From Bernardetia sp. ABR2-2B (GTDB lineage Bacteria > Bacteroidota > Bacteroidia > Cytophagales > Bernardetiaceae): a stretch of 64,000 bases of DNA. The stretch covers positions 4,010,001-4,074,000 of the forward strand of contig NZ_CP147020.1 in assembly GCF_037126435.1 (NCBI RefSeq), given 5' to 3'. The notes under the pieces are model-generated. The model was given only the letters and a program-made list of their open reading frames with translations, made no database searches and was not told the origin of the DNA. Positions 17,510 to 26,151 of the stretch are shown one piece after another. Position 1 is the first letter of the stretch. Each line of letters opens with the position of its first letter. The translations under genes were made by a program, and so were the position numbers.

Positions 17510-20212
17510 TCACTCCCCCACCATCACAAAAGCACCCCAATAATAGGGTTCATTGTACTTTTCTTTGAGTTTTAGTTGAGCAGTTTTAAAGGCTTCTCGT
17601 TTTGATTTTCCATTTAGAAGATTTTCATAAAAAGTAACCATCAAAAGCTGTGTAGCTTCGTCACTTACTTTCCAAAGCGACATCAAAAGTGTTTTTGCCC
17701 CTGCCTGACGGAATGCTCTTTGAAGTCCATATACACCTTCACCATTTTCTATATCCCCCAAACCCGTTTCACAGGCTGAAAGAACTACTAATTCAGTTTT
17801 ATCAAGGTTGAGGTTCATTGCTTCTTCGGCAGATAAAATTCCATCTTCTTCTCCTATTTGTGGGTTTTGGCAACCTGCTAATAAAAGACCACTTCTGAGT
17901 AATGGATTTTCCAAAAGAGTCTTGTCTTGTGCCTCTTGCAATGTCTTTACGTTACTTTTTGGAATTTCATCAATAAAAAAACCATGGGTTGCAATATGAA
18001 GTATCGTCGGATTTTGAAGTGCTTTTATATTTTCTTCTGTGGCTTCTTTGTTTTGAAAGAGTGTGGTAGAAATATTTTTTTGATTGAATAATTGATTTAT
18101 CTCGTTGGTTTCTACTTTTGTTCCTTCCAATACAGGAATAACCGTTTGCGCCCCCACTACACGTTGTAAGCCATTCAAACTTCTGTCTGTTCCATTCACT
18201 TTTAGTGTATCTGTTCCATTTAAATTATAGGTTGGATAGCCAAGTAAAAATGTTTTATATTCTGCAAAGTTTTTATCTAAGTCTGTGTCTTTGCTTTCTT
18301 TATTTTTAAATTCTATCAAATCTCTACTGCTCGTAATTAGTTGTAGATTCTGTTCTTCTACCAAATAGTTGTTTGTTTTTGGGTTGAGAAGTGTATTGAG
18401 ATTTAGTTTGTGATAAACTCCGTCTGGAGAGAAATAGATTTTGGAATACCCTTTTTCTGAAAGCTGATTTAATCTGTCTTGAATTGGTTTCCAATACTGA
18501 TTGTACGATTCTTCACCTTCTAATTGAAAATCAATATTATTTTGATAAAATGAAAAAGCTCCATTTTCAAGTTCGTTTCCATTCTCTAAAACCAAAAGTT
18601 CTGGACTTTCTTTTGTTTCATTAGAAACTATTAAGGCTACATATACAGTATCTTTTGGATTATCTTCTAAGTCATATTTTATTAGATGAATTATTTCCAC
18701 CACAGCTTCATTTTCTTTCAGATTTTGTTGTACATCTTGCCAATTGTATTCTTTCTGATTTGTATTTTGTTTGAAAGATTCAGATTTTTTAGAAATTTCT
18801 CGTTCTAGTTCATTGATTTGATAAGCTAGTTCAGTAATATTTATAGCCTTGTTTCGCTCTTTTATAGGGGTTTGGAGAAGGTTGATGTAGTTTTCTTTTT
18901 GTTTTTTCCAATCTTGGTATTGATTGATTAGTTCTTCGTCTCCACTACTTAAAATCTGTTTTTTCATTTTTTGAGTAGAAGAAAAAATAATTCCTTTTGT
19001 AAAAAGCTGTTGATTGAAAAGGTCTTGACTTATTTTTTTGTTGGTAGGGTAGTATTCGGAAACAAATTCCGTAAAAATCTCAAACATATTGGCTACATCA
19101 GCGTAATAAATTTGCTTTTCTCTCTCCGATAAAGTAGGAAACAAAAGACGAATTTGTCTTTTATTATTATCCATGGCATCTTTATAATACAAGTTGCTTT
19201 TTACATACAAACCTTGTTTGTGATATAAAAAAGCAAGATTGGCAGTAGTCATGATACAGGTAGGATGATGCTTACCAAGAGATTTTTGGTATATAAGAAG
19301 AGCATTTTTGTATAGTTTTTCTGCTTTTTTTAATTGACCCTGTGTAGCATATAAAGTACCGAGATTATTAAGGTCGTCTGCATAGAGTGGACTATCTTTA
19401 CCAAATATTTTACGGTCAATTTTTATTGCTTTTTTAAAGTAAAATTCAGCTTTATCATATTTTTTCATATCCGTATAAAGATTCCCTAAGTTGTTACAAA
19501 TAGAACTATAACCTTCATCTTTTTGCCCAAATTCTGCTTCATAGATTCGCATGGCTTCAAAATATAGTTTTTCAGATTCTTTGAGTCTTTCCGTGTCTGA
19601 ATAAAGGTTGGCTAAATCTTCACAAGTCATCCCATACCATTCATGATTTTTACTCACTCTTTTCTCTATGATAGCTTGTAGGTTTAAATAGATAGGTTCG
19701 GCTTTATCATACAAATACTGCTCACAGTATAAATCTGCAAGTCCTCTCATAGCACTTAGATAAACCCCTCCTTCTTTGCTTGTATTTTCGGAGGTATTTT
19801 TTACTTCCAAAAAAAGAGGTTCTGCTTTTGTGTATTCCCCACTTTCTAAGTAAAAATTAGCTAACTCATAACAAGAGTGGATATATTTCCTGTGAGTTTT
19901 GCCAACTATTTTTTTATTTGTCTCTCTGGCTTCTAAAAATAATGGTTTGGCTTCTTGAAGTCTGTAACTATCCAAATAGACATACGCCAAATGTATTTTT
20001 ACTTGTGTGTAGAGCGTATCTTCTTTTCCAAACTCTTCTTCAATTTTGAAAAGGGAAGCCTTTAAATATTTTTCTGCTTTATCATATTTTTCATCATCCA
20101 AATACTCTAATCCTATACTGTCTAATTCTTGATAAGACAGTTTATCTAAGTTTTGTGCATAGCAGACAGAGAATGAAAATGATACAAGAAAAAGACTAAT
20201 TAAAAGTTTCAT
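17510..20212 (-). CDS. Exported TPR-CHAT protease-like protein 5 (about 7 TPRs), first of the array
   Basis: A 900-residue paralogue, first in the direction of transcription. It has a signal peptide (about 1-19, ending SVCYAQ), about seven diverged TPR units and a CHAT domain with His743 (HIATHGFF) and Cys814 (LSACETGLG). The TPR half is the most distinct of the set: units such as LYFEAMRIYEAEFGQKDEGY and IYLNLQAIIEKRVSKNHEWY lack the GKEHPDYA uniformity. The CHAT half nevertheless matches protein 4 closely. A promoter-like stretch, read on the minus strand, lies 60-70 bases upstream (GTCTATACTTT). The gene is divergent from ahcY across a 289-base gap. Confidence 0.9.
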   Translation of the reverse strand: MKLLISLFLVSFSFSVCYAQNLDKLSYQELDSIGLEYLDDEKYDKAEKYLKASLFKIEEEFGKEDTLYTQVKIHLAYVYLDSYRLQEAKPLFLEARETNKKIVGKTHRKYIHSCYELANFYLESGEYTKAEPLFLEVKNTSENTSKEGGVYLSAMRGLADLYCEQYLYDKAEPIYLNLQAIIEKRVSKNHEWYGMTCEDLANLYSDTERLKESEKLYFEAMRIYEAEFGQKDEGYSSICNNLGNLYTDMKKYDKAEFYFKKAIKIDRKIFGKDSPLYADDLNNLGTLYATQGQLKKAEKLYKNALLIYQKSLGKHHPTCIMTTANLAFLYHKQGLYVKSNLYYKDAMDNNKRQIRLLFPTLSEREKQIYYADVANMFEIFTEFVSEYYPTNKKISQDLFNQQLFTKGIIFSSTQKMKKQILSSGDEELINQYQDWKKQKENYINLLQTPIKERNKAINITELAYQINELEREISKKSESFKQNTNQKEYNWQDVQQNLKENEAVVEIIHLIKYDLEDNPKDTVYVALIVSNETKESPELLVLENGNELENGAFSFYQNNIDFQLEGEESYNQYWKPIQDRLNQLSEKGYSKIYFSPDGVYHKLNLNTLLNPKTNNYLVEEQNLQLITSSRDLIEFKNKESKDTDLDKNFAEYKTFLLGYPTYNLNGTDTLKVNGTDRSLNGLQRVVGAQTVIPVLEGTKVETNEINQLFNQKNISTTLFQNKEATEENIKALQNPTILHIATHGFFIDEIPKSNVKTLQEAQDKTLLENPLLRSGLLLAGCQNPQIGEEDGILSAEEAMNLNLDKTELVVLSACETGLGDIENGEGVYGLQRAFRQAGAKTLLMSLWKVSDEATQLLMVTFYENLLNGKSKREAFKTAQLKLKEKYNEPYYWGAFVMVGE

Positions 20213-20271
20213 AAATGCTTAAATAAGTAAGTTGAATTTATTTTTTCGAAAAAGGTAAGCATTTTTGATGT

Positions 20272-20282
20272 AAAGTATAGAC
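20272..20282 (-). promoter_or_regulatory. Promoter-like motif upstream of the CHAT array
   Basis: Read on the minus strand, GTCTATACTTT lies about 60 bases before the start of CHAT protein 5, with a TTTG about 18 bases before its ATACTTT part. This resembles the Bacteroidota -33/-7 layout. The same 11 bases occur on the minus strand at 8195-8205 before CHAT protein 1. The -7 part departs from the TAnnTTTG consensus, so the call is tentative. Confidence 0.35.
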
Positions 20283-20340
20283 TTTGTTAGAAAATTCAAA
20301 AAAATCTTACGATTAGGAACACAAATATTTCTTAGCTAAT

Positions 20341-20371
20341 TTTGTATTGTCAAAAGTATTTACGAACTTTG
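20341..20371 (+). promoter_or_regulatory. Probable Bacteroidota-type promoter of ahcY
   Basis: TTTG at 20341-20344 and GAACTTTG at 20364-20371 are separated by 19 bases, matching the -33 TTTG / -7 TAnnTTTG pattern of Bacteroidota housekeeping promoters except for G in place of the first T. Transcription would begin about 120 bases before the ahcY start codon. Confidence 0.45.
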
Positions 20372-20501
20372 CAACTCATTCATTTACAGATAGATAGCGT
20401 TTTTCGTGAATATTCAAAAACTAGGAACAAAATTTGTTCACAAATGATTGATAAAGAAGGAAAAAAATTATAATTATTAAAATAAAACTCGTTAAAACCA
20501 A

Positions 20502-21824
20502 ATGGTCGAAACAACAAAAGCCACTCGTTATAAAGTAAAAGACATCACTCTAGCAGAATGGGGTCGTCGTGAAATGCAATTAGCAGAAGCAGAAATGCCA
20601 GGACTTATGGCTCTTCGTGAAGAATACGGAGATTCTAAACCACTTAAAGGCGCACGTATTGCAGGTTGTCTGCACATGACAATTCAAACTGCTGTTTTGA
20701 TTGAAACACTTACTGCACTTGGTGCAGAGGTTACGTGGTCTTCTTGTAATATTTTCTCTACACAAGATCAAGCTGCTGCTGCTATTGCTGCAACAGGAGT
20801 TCCTGTTTTTGCTTGGAAAGGTATGAACGATGAAGAATTTGACTGGTGTATCGAACAAACTCTTTTCTTTGGAGAAGGCGAAGACCGTAAGCCATTAAAT
20901 ATGATTCTTGATGATGGAGGAGACCTTACTAATATGGTTTTGGATCGTTACCCTGAATTAGTAGCTGGTATTGGTGGTATTTCAGAAGAAACTACAACTG
21001 GTGTTCACCGTCTGTATGAGCGTATGCGTAAAGGAACTTTACCATTGCCTTGTATCAACGTAAATGACTCAGTTACAAAATCTAAATTTGATAACAAATA
21101 TGGTTGTCGTGAGTCTTGTGTAGATGCGATTCGTCGTGCTACTGACGTAATGATGGCTGGTAAAGTAGCCGTTGTAGGTGGTTATGGCGACGTAGGAAAA
21201 GGCTCCGCTGCTTCTCTTCGTGGTGCTGGTGCAAGAGTTATCGTAACAGAAGTAGATCCAATTTGTGCGCTTCAAGCTGCAATGGACGGATTCGAAGTGA
21301 AGAAAATGATTGATGCTGTTAAAGAAGCTGATATTATTGTTACTGCAACAGGTAATAAAGACATCTTGACAAGCGACCACTTCTTAAACATGAAAGATAA
21401 AGCTATCGTTTGTAATATCGGACACTTCGACAACGAAATCGATATGGCATGGCTTAATGGAACGTATGGAAAATCTAAAGTAGAAATCAAACCTCAAGTA
21501 GATTTATATACATTAGAAAACGATAAACAAGTTCTTGTATTAGCAGAAGGACGTTTAGTAAACTTAGGTTGTGCAACAGGACACCCTTCTTTCGTAATGT
21601 CTAGCTCTTTCACAAACCAAGTATTGGCTCAATTAGAACTTTATACGAATCGTGATAACTACAAAAACGAAGTTTATACACTTCCAATGCACCTAGACGA
21701 AAAAGTTGCTCGTTTGCACCTTTCTAAATTAGGCATTGAGTTAGAAGAGCTTTCTAAAGACCAAGCTGATTATATCGGTGTAACTCCAGAAGGTCCTTAT
21801 AAGCCAACGTATTACCGTTATTAA
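20502..21824 (+). CDS. ahcY: Adenosylhomocysteinase (S-adenosylhomocysteine hydrolase)
   Basis: A 440-residue cytoplasmic NAD-dependent enzyme that splits S-adenosylhomocysteine into adenosine and homocysteine in the methyl cycle. Visible signatures include [32 protein letters not shown] (the family signature), DDGGDLT, the dinucleotide-binding [17 protein letters not shown], and the C-terminal YKPTYYRY with the conserved end of the family. Length is normal for the shorter bacterial form. The gene is divergent from the CHAT array and followed by its own terminator, so it is probably monocistronic. Codon use is biased as expected for a well-expressed gene. Confidence 0.97.
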   Translation: MVETTKATRYKVKDITLAEWGRREMQLAEAEMPGLMALREEYGDSKPLKGARIAGCLHMTIQTAVLIETLTALGAEVTWSSCNIFSTQDQAAAAIAATGVPVFAWKGMNDEEFDWCIEQTLFFGEGEDRKPLNMILDDGGDLTNMVLDRYPELVAGIGGISEETTTGVHRLYERMRKGTLPLPCINVNDSVTKSKFDNKYGCRESCVDAIRRATDVMMAGKVAVVGGYGDVGKGSAASLRGAGARVIVTEVDPICALQAAMDGFEVKKMIDAVKEADIIVTATGNKDILTSDHFLNMKDKAIVCNIGHFDNEIDMAWLNGTYGKSKVEIKPQVDLYTLENDKQVLVLAEGRLVNLGCATGHPSFVMSSSFTNQVLAQLELYTNRDNYKNEVYTLPMHLDEKVARLHLSKLGIELEELSKDQADYIGVTPEGPYKPTYYRY

Positions 21825-21877
21825 TAGTGATAAATTTTTAGTGATTAATTATTAATTACTGAAAATTTTTACTTGAG

Positions 21878-21913
21878 AAATCCATTAGCATTAATTTGTT
21901 AGTGGATTTTTTT
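21878..21913 (+). terminator. Terminator after ahcY
   Basis: AAATCCA (21878-21884) pairs with TGGATTT (21903-21909), with partly paired TTA/TAG bases inside, and is followed by a run of T to 21913. It lies about 55 bases after the ahcY stop. Confidence 0.65.
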
Positions 21914-22015
21914 ATTCTTTACAAAATTTGAGACAACAGAAATAGTAAATTATTCGTCAATATAATATTGTAAACGAAGAGTGTTTTTTGTATAGAATTT
22001 GTGTAAATTGAAGTG

Positions 22016-23446
22016 ATGATAAAACAGATTAAACAAATATTGAACTGGGGCGTAAAGGATGAACAAAATCCTGTTGAGCAAAGGCGTGTAAGGTTGCTCA
22101 ATACTGCCTGTTGGTTGGGAATTATATCAAATATTATTTATGCTGCTTTCTTTGCTTTTTTACAGGATTACCTTCCTGTTTGGACAAACTTGGTAGCTGT
22201 TATTATTCTTTTGTGGTTATTACATCTCAATAAAAAAGGCAAACATCGTGTCGCTACTTTGGGCTTTTGCTTGGACATACCCATTTACTTTGTAGTAATG
22301 GCTTTAGGTCTTGGTAAAGAAATAGGATTGGAACTTTATTTTATTGTTACGGCTATTATGCCTATTCTATTTTTTGATAAGTGGAAAATTATTATTCCAT
22401 TATTTTTGATGAATATAGTATTATTTCTTGGTGTTAAGTTTGGCTATGACTACATAGAACCTTATTTTCATCCTGCTACAAACTATTTTGCAGAGGTAAA
22501 GCTAAGTAATCGTATTAATATTTTTCTTTTACTCTTTATCATTATTGGTAGCTTTAAAGAAGAATTAGTTGCCTATCAAAAGAATATAGAAGAACAAGGC
22601 AAGATATTGAAAGAAAATAATGAAGAAATCAGTACCCAAAACCGAGTAATTGAAGAAAAAAGTAAGACACTAGAACAAACCTACAAACATATAAAAGACA
22701 GCATCACGTATGCCCAACGCATTCAGAATGCACTTTTAGGTAGTCCAACAGACATTACTAATTATTTTTCAGAAGCCTTTTTATTTTTTCAACCAAAAGA
22801 TATTGTAAGTGGAGATTTTTATTGGTTTTATCAAAATGAAAAAAATACAGTTTCTATACTTGTAGTGGCAGATTGCACAGGACACGGCGTTCCAGGGGCA
22901 TTTATGACTGTTATGGGAGCAAATTTTTTAGATGAAATAGTGAGAGAGCAAGAAACTTTTGAGCCTTCAAAGATTTTATATCAATTGGATTATAAAATTA
23001 CGACAGCTTTAAAGCAAATTGATTCGAAGGTAAATGATGGAATGGATGTAGCTGTATTGGTATTGGAAAAAGACAAAAACGAGGTGCAGTTTGCAGGAGC
23101 TAAAAACCCTCTTTGGATAGCTCGTGATGATAAAATGATACAATATAAAGGCTCAAAATTTCCGATTGGAAGTGGACAGTATAAAACCAAAAAGCAATTT
23201 GATACAGAAACAATATCAGTAAATAAAGGAGATATTCTTTATCTTTTTTCAGACGGTTTTCAAGACCAATTTGGAGGAAGTAATAATAGAAAATACCTCA
23301 AAAAGAGATTTCGTGAGTTTTTGTTGAGTATTAGTTCACAAACAACTCAAATCCAACATAAAAAATTAGATGAAGAAATTAATACGTGGAAAGAAAATAC
23401 ATCACAGACAGATGATATTTGTGTAGCAGGTATTCGGGTTGTATAA
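22016..23446 (+). CDS. Membrane-bound SpoIIE-type PP2C serine phosphatase
   Basis: The N-terminal ~185 residues hold about five to six membrane helices (for example WTNLVAVIILLWLLHL, IYFVVMALGLG). A coiled coil (~190-230, rich in EEI, EEKSKTLEQTY) leads to a C-terminal SpoIIE phosphatase domain. Metal-binding motifs are seen in KDIVSGDFYW, VVADCTGHGVPGAFMT, NDGMDVAVL, LFSDGFQDQFGG and QTDDICVAGI. Such RsbU/SpoIIE enzymes usually remove phosphate from STAS-domain anti-anti-sigma proteins or related regulators. The ATG at 22016 is preferred, though GTG at 22013 is in frame immediately before it. A SpoIIAA-like protein is encoded 2.7 kb away and might be a partner, which is inference. Confidence 0.88.
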   Translation: MIKQIKQILNWGVKDEQNPVEQRRVRLLNTACWLGIISNIIYAAFFAFLQDYLPVWTNLVAVIILLWLLHLNKKGKHRVATLGFCLDIPIYFVVMALGLGKEIGLELYFIVTAIMPILFFDKWKIIIPLFLMNIVLFLGVKFGYDYIEPYFHPATNYFAEVKLSNRINIFLLLFIIIGSFKEELVAYQKNIEEQGKILKENNEEISTQNRVIEEKSKTLEQTYKHIKDSITYAQRIQNALLGSPTDITNYFSEAFLFFQPKDIVSGDFYWFYQNEKNTVSILVVADCTGHGVPGAFMTVMGANFLDEIVREQETFEPSKILYQLDYKITTALKQIDSKVNDGMDVAVLVLEKDKNEVQFAGAKNPLWIARDDKMIQYKGSKFPIGSGQYKTKKQFDTETISVNKGDILYLFSDGFQDQFGGSNNRKYLKKRFREFLLSISSQTTQIQHKKLDEEINTWKENTSQTDDICVAGIRVV

Positions 23447-23456
23447 ACTGAATTGA

Positions 23457-24290
23457 TTACTTTTTCCATTCTTCTTTAGCTTCTTTACTCAAAAGTAACA
23501 TTGCAATTCCTATAAGAAATAAACTAACAGAGAAAACAGTAGAAACACCAAATACAATGTTCTCAAAGCTAGATGTATCATTATTTTTGAAGAAAAGATT
23601 ATAAACTACAAAACCAAAAACTCCAATTCCTGTCATAAGAGAAAAGATAGAAGAAACCCAACTTCCTATTTTGGGAAAAATAAGAAGTAAGCCACAAAGA
23701 ACAAATAATGTGGTATAAATTGGAATAAAAACATTTGGTAATTTATTAAAAACATTGTTGATAACCATCATAATAGCAAACATAAAAAAAAGCGTTGCTA
23801 CAATACGATTTATTTTAAGAAAATAATTATGTTTTGGAACTGTTTTAGAAGATTTTAAGAAATCTGTATCCAAAATATTATCATTATCTAATTCGTATAC
23901 TTTACTTCCTATTCCCACTTTGGAAAGTGCTAATAAAAAAATAAACAGCATAGGGGAAAAAAGCAATAACCCTAGTGCTAATGCTACTTTCATTTTCTGT
24001 ACTACAACTACTACAACCAAATATTGAATAAGTATTGAGAAACTAACTAAATAATTTATTTTTTTTGCAAGTGCAATATCATCTTTCTGCCAAAACACAA
24101 ATCCTGCTAAAGCAATACAACCAATTAGGAAACAAATTATAAGAGCAAGAAAATCATTACTTCTCATGAGGTTATACAAAGAACCTTCTTTATCTGTTAG
24201 TACAAACCCTACAAAAAAAGCAAAACAAAATAAAGCTATGGACAAATGAATAAAGGAAATACAGAAGTGAGCAGGTCTATTAGCTATCAT
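23457..24290 (-). CDS. Eight-helix membrane protein, tandem paralogue C
   Basis: A 277-residue integral membrane protein of no family I recognise. About eight hydrophobic segments fall near residues 10-32, 46-68, 78-98, 102-125, 165-188, 193-210, 217-238 and 250-270. The central cytoplasmic or periplasmic loop carries ILDTDFL, which is kept in the neighbours. The C-terminus ends IGIAMLLLSKEAKEEWKK, the strongest shared motif of the set. It is the last of three adjacent paralogues separated by only three bases each. The convergent SpoIIE gene ends 10 bases away. Confidence 0.75.
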   Translation of the reverse strand: MIANRPAHFCISFIHLSIALFCFAFFVGFVLTDKEGSLYNLMRSNDFLALIICFLIGCIALAGFVFWQKDDIALAKKINYLVSFSILIQYLVVVVVVQKMKVALALGLLLFSPMLFIFLLALSKVGIGSKVYELDNDNILDTDFLKSSKTVPKHNYFLKINRIVATLFFMFAIMMVINNVFNKLPNVFIPIYTTLFVLCGLLLIFPKIGSWVSSIFSLMTGIGVFGFVVYNLFFKNNDTSSFENIVFGVSTVFSVSLFLIGIAMLLLSKEAKEEWKK

Positions 24291-24293
24291 AAT

Positions 24294-25172
24294 TTATTGA
24301 TTTTCAAGTTTATTTTTAGTTTTCCATTCTTCTTTGGCTTCTTTACTCAAAAGTAGCATTGCCAAAGTAATACACAAAAACAGAAAGCTCAAAACGGCTG
24401 TAGATAAAGAAATAACTAACTCAATTTTTTCTAAAGCATTATCAGGAAGGTCAAAAAGAAAGAATACACAAAAGATAACTAATATACCTACTCCTGATAA
24501 AATACTTACTACCGAAAAAATCCAACTTCCTATTTTGGGAATAAATAAAAGAAGTAAGCTACCTGCCAAAAATAAGGTAGGAATAAAGATAATTTCTTTT
24601 GGGGCAGAAGTTTCGATAAGTATATTAATTATAAAAATAGAGAGAATAAAACAACTAAATGCAAATACACGATGTATTTTCCAAAAAACAGAAGGTGCTT
24701 TGTTTGCGTCTTTTTCTGTCAGAAAATCTATATCTAATAGGTTAGAGTTAGATGTATCTCTTTGTATTGATTTTTGCAAATATTCTACGTTTCCTATCTG
24801 TGAGAAAGTAAGTAAAAAAACAAAAATAGAAGCTGTCAGAAGAGGACTTCCCAAAATTATAACTATGTCTGTCCTAGAACTGTTCGCTAGTGTTAGTAAT
24901 ATACATTGTACAATCGCCAAAAAAACTAAAAAGTAGCTTATTCGCTTTGATAAAAGGATTTTTTCAGTTTGCCAAGTTACGAACCCACAAAAAGCAACAC
25001 TACCTATTAAAAACAAGTCTATAAATATAAATAAAGTATCTTTTTGTAATAGATGGGCTAATGAAAGTATTCGCTCAATTCCTATATACATCACACAAAC
25101 AGAAAAGGAAAATAAGGATAATGCCAAATGCAATAAAGAAAAAGCAGTACGAACGGAATTGTTAGCTATCAT
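24294..25172 (-). CDS. Eight-helix membrane protein, tandem paralogue B
   Basis: A 292-residue paralogue of the genes on both sides, starting MIANNS and ending AMLLLSKEAKEEWKTKNKLENQ. The loop between helices 4 and 5 includes LLDIDFL. The spacing to both neighbours is three bases, so the trio is almost surely one transcript with coupled translation. A long open frame lies on the opposite strand at 24334-24936, but this strand has the clear paralogy. No enzymatic residues or known signature can be pointed to. A role in the envelope is all that can be said. Confidence 0.75.
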   Translation of the reverse strand: MIANNSVRTAFSLLHLALSLFSFSVCVMYIGIERILSLAHLLQKDTLFIFIDLFLIGSVAFCGFVTWQTEKILLSKRISYFLVFLAIVQCILLTLANSSRTDIVIILGSPLLTASIFVFLLTFSQIGNVEYLQKSIQRDTSNSNLLDIDFLTEKDANKAPSVFWKIHRVFAFSCFILSIFIINILIETSAPKEIIFIPTLFLAGSLLLLFIPKIGSWIFSVVSILSGVGILVIFCVFFLFDLPDNALEKIELVISLSTAVLSFLFLCITLAMLLLSKEAKEEWKTKNKLENQ

Positions 25173-25175
25173 AAT

Positions 25176-26057
25176 TTATTGATTTTCAAGTTTGACTTTA
25201 GTTTTCCACTCTTCTTTAGCTTCTTTACTCAAAAGTAGCATTGCTAGGCTTATGCACAATGTAGATAAACCAAATAAACCGATAATAAAGTTAAATAGAA
25301 TCAGCATTTCCATGTTAGTATTTAGATTTATAAGAGGTTTATAAATAATGAAAATTAGAAATGCACAAGGTATAGAAACGGCAACTAAAACACTAAAAAA
25401 CGTAAAAATTAAACTTCCAGTTTTAGGTAATCTCCATAATAATACACTTATTATTAAAAATGGGAAAGGTAAAATGAATTTCCAATCTAATGATGAGTCA
25501 GTAGTGAGAAAGAAACTGAACAACAAAACTGATGATAAAAAACAAGTACAAGAAAAAATACGACTAATAGACCAAAAGTAATCTTTCTTCTTAACATCGT
25601 ATTTAAAGCTCAAAGTATCATTATCTAAAATGTCTATAATTTTTTCATTCGTAGTTTGTACACTACTATGCTTGAAACATAATGTATTTGTAAAGTTGAA
25701 CAGAAATAGGAAAAAAGCTGGAATAAAACTAATAGTGAACATACTTACAATATCACTTACTTGATTACGCTTTTCTAGCATAAAAAAAAATTGAACTAAA
25801 AATAGTAAACATATAAAGTAATTCAAGTATTTTATAGAAACACCATTATTAAAGTTTAGATGAGCAAAGTTAATAAAACAACTTATTGAAAGCAGAAGCA
25901 AAATTATAAAATTATGGACTGAATGACTCTTCACTAAATACTCAAAATTTCCTTCTTTTGTATATAAAAAAATGAACATAAAAATACATAGATTTAACAA
26001 TGCAAGACCTAAATAAGTCAGAGAAATACTAAAATGACTAGATTTGTTAGCTATCAT
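25176..26057 (-). CDS. Eight-helix membrane protein, tandem paralogue A
   Basis: First of the trio in transcription order. The frame opens at 26066 (MPFMIANKSS), but the other two proteins start MIAN, so the ATG at 26057 is the better choice, giving 293 residues. The same hydrophobic pattern is present, with a loop motif ILDNDTLSFKYD and the C-terminal SLAMLLLSKEAKEEWKTKVKLENQ. That tail is almost identical to paralogue B, including the stop-proximal DNA. It is more diverged in its helices than its C-terminus, which suggests the tail makes a constrained contact. Function unknown. Confidence 0.75.
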   Translation of the reverse strand: MIANKSSHFSISLTYLGLALLNLCIFMFIFLYTKEGNFEYLVKSHSVHNFIILLLLSISCFINFAHLNFNNGVSIKYLNYFICLLFLVQFFFMLEKRNQVSDIVSMFTISFIPAFFLFLFNFTNTLCFKHSSVQTTNEKIIDILDNDTLSFKYDVKKKDYFWSISRIFSCTCFLSSVLLFSFFLTTDSSLDWKFILPFPFLIISVLLWRLPKTGSLIFTFFSVLVAVSIPCAFLIFIIYKPLINLNTNMEMLILFNFIIGLFGLSTLCISLAMLLLSKEAKEEWKTKVKLENQ

Positions 26058-26080
26058 AAATGGCATAAATTGATAAATAA

Positions 26081-26119
26081 AAAAGCATTTTATTCTAAAG
26101 ATAAGAATAAAATGCTTTT
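26081..26119. terminator. Strong bidirectional-looking terminator hairpin
   Basis: AAAAGCATTTTATTCT (26081-26096) and its exact 16-base complement (26104-26119) form a stem with a 7-base loop, with A before and T after. It follows the stop of the minus-strand STAS-like gene and precedes the three membrane protein genes, so it separates the two units. Confidence 0.8.
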
Positions 26120-26151
26120 TATTAGTTGAATGCTTTATTAGAAAATAGGCT

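Noticed and set aside
5476-20212. A type III-E CRISPR (Craspase) or gasdermin circuit
   Set aside because: No gRAMP, Cas or gasdermin-like gene is visible. All five CHAT proteins carry signal peptides, whereas Craspase components are cytoplasmic.
24334-24936. A 200-codon open frame on the plus strand opposite membrane paralogue B
   Set aside because: The minus strand encodes a protein with clear paralogues on both sides, and the plus-strand frame has no homologue-like features. Its length is a by-product of biased codon use.
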